A stretch of DNA of 60,000 nt from Membranipora membranacea. Its lineage: Eukaryota; Bryozoa; Gymnolaemata; Cheilostomatida; Membraniporidae. A program made the translations under genes and the position numbers. This document shows positions 54,501 through 60,000 of the stretch, in pieces; position 1 is the stretch's first letter, and each line of letters opens with the position of its first letter. Location of the stretch: the NCBI GenBank assembly GCA_914767715.1, contig OU612068.1:16060001-16120000 (forward strand), given 5' to 3'. The notes beneath the pieces were generated by a model. That model searched no databases, was not told where the DNA came from, and was given only the letters and a program-made list of their open reading frames with translations.

Positions 54501-57500
54501 ACACGGCTAATCTCTATTATTGAACATCTGAGTAGAACCATAGGACAAAACAACAATTTAGATTATAAGCAAACAATCAGTAGGGAGTACACTTTTCCAA
54601 TTATAACATCAGAGAGTCTTGAAAAGGACCAGGTAATTCTCTATCATACTCTAATTTGCCAGCACTATATTACATTTTCACTTTGCTTATCATTTACCAC
54701 AGACACTGCTATATTTTACTGATTTTTTTTATCGCATCATTATCACTCTGTGCCTCATAGTTAATACGCATTGTAATCTATGAGTGTCACCTAGTTTCGG
54801 CTTATATAAACCACCTTCCTCCCGTTTTGTCCCTCATCAGGTTTGCTGCTCTATTTTTTAGAAAACAGCAGTGGACACTAATTGTTATCCCAGATCTCAT
54901 CGTTAGAAGCTTGCCACAATATTTTGTATTTATTTACCAGGCAGCGCTTTGTCTCAGTACTATAAACATTGTTGTATCAGATCTCAAAGCTAGAAGCTTG
55001 CCGCAAACCTTTTTTTTTATTTATCAGGCAGCACTTATCATGACAGACTTTTAGCTCTGTTATCATGTCTCAGTAAGCATGAGCTATTAAGCTGCATAGT
55101 AAGCTGTGGGATTGAATCTCTCAGGTTTGCTGCACTTTTTTTTTGGAAAGCAGCTATCAACATTTTAATTTTCAGATCTCATAGGGTTTGAAACTCAGTT
55201 ATAAGTGGCGTTTGTCACATTAAAACTGTACACTGCTAATCTCTATTATTGAACATCCCAGTAGAACCATAGGACAAAACAACAATTTAGATTATAAGCA
55301 AACAATCAGTAGGGAGTACACTTTTCTAATTATAACATCAGAGAGTCTTGAAAAGGACCAGGCAATTCTCTATCATACTCTAATTTGCCAGCACTATATT
55401 ACATTTTCACTTTGCTTATCATTTACCACAGGCACTGCTATATTTTACTGATTTTTTTTATCGCATCATTATCACTCTGTGCCTCATAGCTCCTCAGGTA
55501 CATGCAAACTTCGACTGGCTCATTCATTCTCAACTTAATCACCATCTTATCCAACCATCCCGCTCTTTCCTCGTACAATCTAAGAATGCTGATCCAGTCA
55601 ACCAGCCTGCCATTTTACATGACCCAGATTATCACCCTCAGCAGCTCAATGCTGAACAGAGACGTGTGTATGATCATGTACATGCCCATACTATCAACCC
55701 TCAGGCTGACCCCTTGGCTATGCTCGTTCTTGGTACTGCGGGTACAGGTAAATCATACCTCATTTACTGCCTACATCAACTTCTCGGCCAATCAGTCACA
55801 CTCTTAGCACCGACTGGTGTTGCTGCTGTAAATATTGGTGGTGCTACTCTACATTCTCACCTACTGTTTCCTAATGTACACAGCTTTGCACAGCTAAGAG
55901 GTCCCTCACTGCAAAAACTTCAAGACAAGTTCCATGCTACTCGTTACGTCATAATAGACGAAGTCTCCATGATTGGCTGTAGCATGCTAAATGCCATCAA
56001 CAAACGGCTGCAGCAAGCCTTTCCAGAATCATCGGCGATTTCGGCCAGCTTCCACCTGTTGGTGACAGTCGCCTTTTCTATCCCAATGCAGCAAGCCCAA
56101 AGGCTGTCTTAGGAAATTTGGCCTACCAAAACATTCGGAGGGTTTTTTTTTTGACAGAATGTGTTAGGCAGGCCAATGACCATGGGTTCAGGGACTTGTT
56201 GCTCAGGCTCAGAGACGGGATCAGTACCCGCAATGATTATGATCTTCTAGCTACTCGCTTTCAAGGTGTGGCTGATGAAGCCAACTTCCAACAGTCTGTA
56301 AGACTCTTTCCAAAGCGCCAGTCAGTTGCAGAGTACAATGCCGAGAGACTTCTGCTACTTGGCAGCCCTATTGCTACTTTTGAAAGTGCCCACAACATGA
56401 ACCAAGCCAAAAATGCTCAAAGTGATGATGCTGGTGGCCTTGAACGCTGGCTATCGCTTGCTGAAGGGGCAAGTATTATGCTTCGCTCCAACCTCTGGGT
56501 ACAGAAAGGCCTAGTCAATGGCACTGTGGGCACTGTCACCCACATTATATTCGACCGTGAAGGGCCACCTGCACTACCAGCCGTTGTCATTTGTACCTTC
56601 CCAAGTTATACCGGCCCTTCTTTCCTCCCTCATGTTCCAGGTAGCTTTCCAGTAACTCCAATCACACGCACCTGGACATCAGGCGTTAACACTCTGAGTA
56701 GGACGGGCTTCCCATTATCATTGAGCTGGGCACTGACAATTCATAAATGCCAGGGTCTCACCTTGCAGCAGGCTTACATTGACATTGGGGACCGCGACAC
56801 AAGCGTGGGTCTTTCTTTCGTCGCCCTTTCAAGAGCAAGATCATTACAGCATCTCCTTCTGACACCATTTCCTTTTGACCGGATTTCACACTTGGCTGAC
56901 TTGCCAAGTATGGTCCAAAGGAAAAATGAAGAGCGGCGCTTACAACGCCAGTAAAGCGACAATGTACATTGTTTCATAATTTTTTAACTTACTCTCTACT
57001 AATACGGTTTTAAAGCTGTTTTTAGATTAATCTTCAGATTTTATCACAGGCGATATTTTTACTACGTTTCTATAACTTTTTATACAAAAAAAATCAAACA
57101 ACAAAAAACAACAAACTCAGCCTGAGACGGTCCCAAGCCCGGTTGCATGAATGAGGAGGGGTTGTTACAATTGTCATCAAACGTCAACGTAATTTCATAT
57201 CTTTTGCAGTTATACAAATGTCTTACATTACTCTGACAAATTAACTAATTCAACTACATTGATCTGAACAGCTATGCGTCTTTTCGGTGGGGTCTCTGAT
57301 CGTATCAGTTCTAGTTAATAAATGATTTAATTCCTGGTAGTCTAGACATTTTGGTGAATACAAATGTAACAATTATTAAAACTTTTGAATGGTGATGGCT
57401 TGTTTGACTATTTGAATTTAGCGGCAGGATGTGACATAAGATTGTTGATACCATATATCCTATACATGTGCATAACATGCTACACAGTTGAAGTGGCCTG

Positions 57501-59596
57501 TATTACTTCAAAATAATGTCAAATATCGCTGGGTTAGACATACTTGCAGTTGATGATTTTGCATAGGTTCCTGCTTCACAGCAAGCCTATCACATGCAGG
57601 CTCTGACTTCACCGTAGATTTGTTCTTCATATCAAAAACATCGGTAACCGATTCCTCCATGGTCTCTGATTGGTCCATCAGCGGTAGTCTGATCTCTGAT
57701 TGGTTTAGATTGTCTTTTCTAGATGTGGTTGATGATTGTGTCTCTTCAACAACGCTCATGTCAAAATCTGAAACTTCCTAAAATTGGAGTTCAATAGATG
57801 TATAAGCTGTTTCAGGATTGGCAGCGCTCAAGGTTCTTTTAATCTAATTAATGAGCTGACGTCTTAATCTTGATCTTTGTCATAGATGATTTGACATGAC
57901 CTTCGTTGCAGGAAATTGGCGCAATGTTTTGTTGTTATTCAACCTATGTGAGAAGATTTTTTTCAGCAAATTCGATCCCCATTACAAAAAAAATCATATT
58001 TATCATCTTATAAATACATATAGAAATACATATTTCATGATCTTAAAGATATATATTATTTATAATCTTATTATAATTACCTGAGCTCCTATTCTTGTTA
58101 CTCTATTAGTAGTGCTGTCGTCTGGCATGGACGGCATTGTTGAGTTATCCCCCACTGTTATCTGAGCAGTCGCCTCAAGCATACTGTCACCAGGGAGGGC
58201 ACTGTCCCCGAGAAGGGCGCTGTCCCTGGGGAGGGCGCTGTCCAGTTGTGTGGTGTGAGCAGAATCACCTGCTGTTTGCTGTAGCCGTGTTTCTGCAGTA
58301 TCTAAGGTAGCTTTTGTTGACGTGACCAATTGTGGCTCAAATGTATGTAAGGTTGATGCTGCGTTTCTGGCTGATGTTCTTAATCTAAATAAAAATTTAA
58401 AATAAATTATGCTTAATGCAGCTTTTTGTTTTAGATGACAATTGAGAAATAACAAGAAGTCAAGAGAATTATAACATATGGTCCATTATATAATGATGGA
58501 CATATATAATAATCATTAAAACTATATTATATTATTAAAACTAATAAATCCATCTCCCACTTAAATCCCAGGAGGGCACTCAAATTCATGTTAGAGTGCT
58601 ACCTTTTCTAATAAACAATTAATCCAATATTAGTTCAAGTATACCAGACTCAGCCTCCTCCCAATCATTCCATAAAAAATTATCAGAACATCAGCCACAG
58701 AGCTATGGGTTAAAAGTGGGTTAAGATTACAAGTTCTTTCTCTGCCCAAAAACTGAGAAATAATGGTGCCAAGCTGCTCTCAGTTTGCAGGCAGGTTGGA
58801 GCACACCTTGGGCAACAATTGAGCTCAGTAGTCAGTAGTTCTGTGTACATGGATTGCTGTCATTCTGATATGAACCCTAGCTGTCAATCAAGTTAGCCTG
58901 TCATGAATAGTTTGACAAGGCAGGCTACAATCAAGTATAGAAAGCTGATAATTTATTAATTACAGGTTGCACAGGAAATATTAACTGCCACGTACACAAT
59001 TTTGATTTAAAACAGGAGTTATCTGCTCCTTCTCCAACAAGCGTCGGTGGTGTAAAGGTTAGCATTGTTGCCTTCCAAGCAATAGATCCGGGTTCGATTC
59101 CCGGCCGACGCACAGTTTTACAAATTATTGAGGAGGGACAACTGGGAATAATGGCAATCTACCAACCTTTTCCCATTAGCTTGTGTGGAATCATTGTTTC
59201 CCTGTGATTTCCTTTTAACTTGAGGTGACGCTGTAGATGGCTCGAGTTTAACCTTAAAAAGCAGATCAACAATATGACTAATATTCAATACAACTTGAGG
59301 AAAAACTTCTTTTAAATATACAATTCTTACAGAATGACATCCTCAAACCAATGAACTGCGCCTCATTGCCCAAACAATATGTAATCGAACTCCTGATATA
59401 TAAACAAATTCGCAACAATCATAACTCGAAGTGGGCATGATGATGGAAATAGTATGTAGATAATGAAATGCTACAGACCTTGGCTGATTGAGTCTTGCCG
59501 GGTGTAGCTCTTGAGGCTATCTTCTGTGTCTCAAAGACAGTGGTTACATCAGGTGGTGGTAACATTTCTGCTATATGCATACTTCTATCTGACATG
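45511..59596 (-). CDS. NBN: Nibrin (NBS1), C-terminal part, six exons
   Basis: Exons on the minus strand: 59596-59479, 59252-59167, 58384-58081, 57777-57544, 46177-45995 and 45732-45511. All have AG/GT borders and matching phases, giving about 381 residues. Identity rests on the last two exons: WVPNFKRFKK, then LPTIIGGSDLI, correspond to the conserved MRE11-binding segment and GGSDLI motif of nibrin. The FHA and BRCT domains of the N-terminus would be encoded beyond position 60000. The acceptor before the first exon (TTATAG at 59597-59602) shows this is an internal exon. Nibrin recruits MRE11-RAD50 and ATM to DNA double-strand breaks in the nucleus. The middle is disordered, with three sumoylation-type motifs (VKLE, VKSE, VKQE) and a short repeat (DSALPRDSALLGDSALPGDS). 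The stop TAA at 45511 overlaps a good donor (GTAAGT), so an alternative C-terminus is possible. The fourth intron, 46178-57543, holds the viral and helicase elements. Confidence 0.85.
46178..46376. other. Junction between nibrin exon and viral element
   Basis: About 200 bp of AT-rich sequence between the nibrin exon acceptor and the first viral open frame. It includes TATATATACC at 46347-46356, which could be a TATA element for the late genes. The host-virus border must lie in here, but I cannot place it. Confidence 0.4.
46377..47384 (+). CDS. Viral late ORF 1: minor-capsid-like protein (5' end by splicing)
   Basis: An open frame of 335 codons from the preceding stop to TAA at 47382. No ATG occurs before about 46707, so translation probably starts on an upstream spliced leader; a good acceptor (TTTTGTAACACAG) ends at 46397. 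The N-terminal part is hydrophobic and Ala/Thr-rich (VIITVATTAGATAAATTSGV), followed by a helical domain with several Trp and Leu-rich stretches (HGFMLLLGNLLKKWLEP, LAFAVYLLTKIAPRM). An Ala-rich hydrophobic N-terminus just upstream of the main capsid gene recalls polyomavirus VP2 or adenovirus pVI, both membrane-active minor capsid proteins. That is analogy of position and composition, not homology I can prove. The frame stays open beyond the stop; see the next entry. Confidence 0.65.
   Translation, partial: AYTFVTQQAEGGLSVATRRVIITVATTAGATAAATTSGVLATTLGHVKTDRSSPRVRRSLETYGSRADGVLNKVTQSLPGGLDRIRHRLLDGVKKFWQYPARFLRDSAVKMFLAYVKGEIDTDGLPAKFLSWVKYWMQHKDINPIIAVQIKDAVTKAHNTNPVLHGFMLLLGNLLKKWLEPKPTGMDYIWYSLPENVHNLYDIASGVITLDGTFTSTTDPLVRRLAFAVYLLTKIAPRMREAIAQNAGVLLSPNFYERMSGMVPGGLRMLVSDLSGKIHEMSTGWFENGVYIGSKGLNMSKNIDVRHAAQQMYNILQRTQAKSLPFKILKALQEL
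46385..46397 (+). promoter_or_regulatory. Candidate splice acceptor of late ORF 1
   Basis: A T-rich tract ending ACACAG precedes CAGGCAGAAGG, which is in frame with the ORF. Because the ORF has no early ATG, a spliced 5' leader is the simplest explanation of its start. Confidence 0.4.
47385..47825 (+). CDS. Viral late ORF 2: in-frame continuation of late ORF 1
   Basis: Exactly the same reading frame as the previous ORF, separated from it only by the TAA at 47382-47384, and open for 146 codons to the stop at 47823. The first ATG is at 47490. The product is hydrophilic, with a basic start (MKKVRKSRSVRFNP), a Pro/Gln/Glu-rich middle and an acidic end with WWNADDAMETDD. Either it is the C-terminal part of the minor-capsid-like protein cut off by a nonsense mutation, or a separate small gene, or a product of stop read-through. 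I recognise no domain. Confidence 0.55.
   Translation, partial: NAHINPLHSALGGVNPLLPDLEHADLPSVAEPTESMKKVRKSRSVRFNPMSDETFIHHYTPRRVAKPLSRIKVTTAEPQEQAESVAAQTEPVLPPVSPQLEYAQEQQESRTVWSQISQVFKYWWNADDAMETDDTVEGRTTLIRRV
47838..47850 (+). promoter_or_regulatory. Candidate splice acceptor of the main capsid gene
   Basis: TTTATATTTACAG ends at 47850, 22 bp before the ATG at 47873. A splice here would remove the upstream late ORFs and make the capsid ATG the first one, as in polyomavirus late transcripts. Confidence 0.45.
47873..49591 (+). CDS. Viral major capsid protein candidate
   Basis: An intact 572-codon ORF starting at ATG 47873. The first 40 residues are basic and Ser/Thr/Lys-rich (MSAKRNGSKAKTAGTKKASQ), a typical nuclear-localising, DNA-contacting capsid arm. 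The body, about residues 60-400, is rich in Asp, Thr, Trp, Pro and short alternating hydrophobic stretches (KLELRIKVAD, LRYVVINETDP, HQFYMCVYGAG, EFTVKLVMVAQDW). That pattern suits a beta-sandwich such as a jelly roll. The C-terminal 120 residues are more polar, with a Trp/Gln-rich segment (FWTSIQRQFQNLHD). Position and size match a main capsid gene (polyoma VP1, papilloma L1, parvovirus VP). I see no motif that assigns it to one family, and no phospholipase A2 motif. Calling it capsid is inference from context and composition. Confidence 0.6.
   Translation: MSAKRNGSKAKTAGTKKASQETPYQQTTTVRKRTTEVFTVQSKKLSYGPPSRLCADLDQTDGDSTATNWTDYNVIKPTGVTGKEDILVQTTGEAAKKGHDLQYFAGGGKLELRIKVADVSNHPYFIPYQETAKDLTTYNIKQFSTLLPATGDLRYVVINETDPVSGKKYPAMHAIKTSWAVESIDVKDSNWEYLNGWQRHDNCTDGILWKAPEHQFYMCVYGAGAPTYKKVINESPITGDTNWPDDGTIPGWNTGSSGAPDDEEGAKNRNWIATRPDMDLIKDPRTNMDAIYHGYHVQNGAPPTHKYHFVPTRDGSNPITCDGDILAIDYVDIRTLKSEDGNTRFQYNPANEFTVKLVMVAQDWTEKIKAHDAGDVVADVTPKIWIPKADTAAIKMEVNKIAVTASEPMIGGLKSTTAGPSWRSALATQAISSVQPQFGPDFKTKGHVFTMSWKAAKDDELEKLDEVDAPRLSQKCPIEETETVKETLPPLSTIGVGTQARVHEVTQSSHNDYDDGSFWTSIQRQFQNLHDRTINLTRGLRPQKVQIMAMQNKIPHYAHENFHCPSKIPHLP
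49644..49685 (+). repeat. Short tandem repeat after the capsid gene
   Basis: A unit TTTTACTATGGAATG is repeated two and a half times just after the capsid stop codon. Non-coding. Confidence 0.8.
49690..49770. promoter_or_regulatory. Bidirectional poly(A) region between early and late genes
   Basis: AATAAA occurs on the plus strand at 49710-49715 and 49765-49770, serving the late genes. TTTATT at 49690-49695 is AATAAA on the minus strand, serving the replication gene. Overlapping signals between convergent early and late units are typical of polyomaviruses. Confidence 0.6.
49875..49932. repeat. 29-bp tandem duplication across the replication-gene stop
   Basis: Two adjacent copies, 49875-49903 and 49904-49932, differ at five positions. 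The second contains the stop codon and the last codons of the minus-strand replication protein. The duplication may have arisen when the C-terminus was copied beyond its stop. Confidence 0.75.
49915..53173 (-). CDS. Viral replication protein with SF3 helicase (E1/large-T-like), spliced
   Basis: The main exon (52458-49915) has an intact 3' part of 808 codons from ATG 52341, and its frame is open back to an acceptor after a T-rich tract. Upstream exons in matching phase are 52681-52547 (Asp/Ser-rich) and one ending at 52771 (very acidic, with EDADFLDDDEIEEEF). A candidate first exon is 53173-53075: ATG, 33 codons, donor CAG/GTATGA. How it joins the acidic exon is unresolved. Counting from ATG 52341, Walker A (GEARCFKST) is near residue 604, Walker B (ILFMDDIT) near 650, then DGNQCSI, sensor PPIMATSN near 694 and a TRVQEVHF arginine stretch. 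This hexameric helicase type unwinds viral origins. A Cys cluster (CQGQSCTTC) may bind zinc. The middle (about 190-260) should hold the origin-binding domain by family analogy. No DnaJ, LxCxE or HUH motif is visible. No stop interrupts it. Confidence 0.85.
53174..54111. other. Possible viral control region, then unassigned intron sequence
   Basis: The first 330 bp lie upstream of the candidate replication-gene start, so an early promoter and origin would be expected here. They contain direct repeats (listed separately) and a small palindrome (ACATAG-TTTGT-CTATGT near 53190). From about 53500 to 54111 I see no gene; the 100-codon open frame at 53.8-54.1 kb has no motif. The right border of the viral element is somewhere in this stretch. 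Confidence 0.4.
53244..53470 (+). repeat. Imperfect direct repeats of about 136 bp
   Basis: AGCCTAAGTGCCTGGGCA at 53244 recurs as AGCCTGAGTGCCTGGGCA at 53383. Each is followed by copies of an ATAGAAATTTCTATGG-like motif (near 53287, 53320 and 53450) that is itself palindromic. Repeated palindromes beside the start of a viral replication gene are what helicase-loading sites look like, but a plain repeat is equally possible. Confidence 0.6.
54112..54760 (+). repeat. 649-bp direct repeat, copy A
   Basis: This segment, starting GTTTGCTGCTCTATTTTTTG, is repeated almost exactly at 54841-55489 with a few base differences and no length change. Each copy contains a shorter internal repeat of its own start (GTTTGCTGCACTTTTTTTTT). 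No open frame. It precedes the broken Pif1-type helicase. Confidence 0.9.
54841..55489 (+). repeat. 649-bp direct repeat, copy B
   Basis: Near-identical to copy A, from which an 80-bp spacer separates it. It ends exactly where the helicase reading frame becomes recognisable, so the repeat may have replaced or displaced the N-terminal part of that gene. Confidence 0.9.
55490..56954 (+). pseudogene. Pif1-type helicase of a mobile element, frameshifted and 5'-truncated
   Basis: The first frame, from about 55490, gives LNAEQRRVYDHV, Walker A (GTAGTGKS), TLLAPTGVAAVNIGGATLHS and Walker B (YVIIDEVSM), then runs out of frame near 56030. The second frame, from about 56031 to 56954, gives GDFGQLPPVGDSRLFYPN, a long middle, and the last superfamily 1 motifs LSWALTIHKCQGLTL and SFVALSRARS. 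Between KRLQQAFPES and GDFGQ a short stretch usual in the family seems lost along with the frame. Such Pif1 helicases occur in Helitrons and other transposons and as cellular genes. The missing N-terminus, absence of introns and flanking repeats favour a mobile-element copy. No Rep/HUH domain lies upstream, so I do not call it a Helitron. It is probably unrelated to the neighbouring virus. Confidence 0.8.
56955..57543. other. Remainder of the nibrin intron
   Basis: About 590 bp of AT-rich sequence between the helicase remnant and the next nibrin exon. I see no gene, repeat or RNA. Confidence 0.6.
57778..59040. other. Nibrin introns with exon 58081-58384
   Basis: Apart from the nibrin exon, these are short AT-rich introns. 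A foldback, TAGCCTG...CAGGCTA at about 58892-58925, resembles the arm of the repeat near 14840 (shared TTGACAAG and CCTGTC) and may be a relic of the same element. Confidence 0.45.
59041..59112 (+). tRNA. tRNA-Gly (anticodon TCC)
   Basis: A 72-nt cloverleaf without intron. The acceptor stem GCGTCGG pairs with CCGACGC, with A as discriminator base. The A box is GGTGGTGTAAAGG, the anticodon loop CTTCCAA with anticodon TCC, and the T arm CCGGGTTCGATTCCCGG. It lies in a nibrin intron, on the opposite strand. Confidence 0.95.
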
Positions 59597-59731
59597 CTAT
59601 AATTAAATGGTCATTTCTCTGACAAGCAGGAAACATGACATATTTATGAAGTCACTCAATAACTGAACAACTTTGCTTCATGTTAATTTACAAATTCAAT
59701 GACGGGGAAAACGGTTTCAAAATGAAAAAGT

Positions 59732-59802
59732 TGCATTGGCCGGGAATTGAACCCGGGCCTCCCGCGTGGCAGGCGAGAATTCTACCACTGAACCACCAAT
59801 GC
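59732..59802 (-). tRNA. tRNA-Gly (anticodon GCC)
   Basis: A 71-nt cloverleaf on the minus strand without intron. The acceptor stem is GCATTGG/CCAATGC with discriminator A, the A box is TGGTTCAGTGG, the anticodon loop CTGCCAC with anticodon GCC, and the T arm CCGGGTTCAATTCCCGG. It lies upstream of the first visible nibrin exon, in an intron, on the same strand as nibrin. Confidence 0.95.
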
Positions 59803-60000
59803 TTCATACGTGACAGAGTGAAATGTATAAATAAGGCCCTTGTCAAACTGCGATATAGCAATAATAAGCCAATCAAAATGAACCATTTGGGCTGGCTCCG
59901 CCCATTTTGTCACATTAGTTACTATGTTCGTCTAAAATTGAGAATATTACCAGGGTGGACAACTCTACTTTCTTAAAATTGAGAATAATATGCATCTGTT

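Noticed and set aside
53075-56954. Virus and Pif1 helicase as one larger element
   Set aside because: The helicase is broken while the viral genes are largely intact, the spacer holds unrelated repeats, and small viruses of this plan do not carry Pif1.
54112-56954. Helitron
   Set aside because: No Rep/HUH domain, no CTRR hairpin end and no TC start could be found; only the helicase part is supported.

Overview
The window looks like nuclear DNA of an invertebrate bilaterian, probably marine and possibly lophotrochozoan. It is AT-rich, its genes are split by GT-AG introns of 0.1 to 11 kb, and animal-specific genes are present (class I myosin, CDK5 activator, BAMBI, nibrin). I cannot name the species.

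Layout. Positions 1-8476 (+) hold the last twelve exons of a class I myosin close to vertebrate Myo1d/Myo1g. Positions 11691-10675 (-) hold an intact single-exon CDK5 activator (p35/p39). Positions 18790-28870 (+) hold a three-exon BAMBI, the TGF-beta pseudoreceptor, with a 6.7-kb first intron. From 41113 down to 31934 (-) there is a spliced gene I do not recognise, with a 23-bp-TIR MITE in its last intron. Positions 42390-44910 (+) hold a four-exon seven-transmembrane protein. From 59596 down to 45511 (-) lie the last six exons of a nibrin (NBN/NBS1) gene, recognised by the MRE11-binding and GGSDLI motifs near its C-terminus. Two tRNA-Gly genes sit in nibrin introns.

The 11.4-kb nibrin intron (46178-57543) is the most interesting part. 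It holds a roughly 7-kb endogenous small DNA virus (about 46.38-53.5 kb) with long, mostly intact ORFs. On the minus strand is a spliced replication protein with an acidic N-terminus and a superfamily 3 helicase of papillomavirus E1/polyomavirus large-T type. On the plus strand are two or three late-type ORFs: an Ala-rich, minor-capsid-like frame split by one in-frame stop, and a 572-residue capsid candidate. The two sets converge on a short region with poly(A) signals on both strands. This is the plan of a polyoma- or papilloma-like circular genome opened near its control region. Beside it lies a broken Pif1-type helicase of a mobile element, preceded by a pair of 649-bp direct repeats.

The host genes are unrelated in function: membrane-cortex motor, neuronal kinase activator, BMP/TGF-beta modulator and DNA double-strand-break repair. 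The viral genes read as one replication and capsid module.
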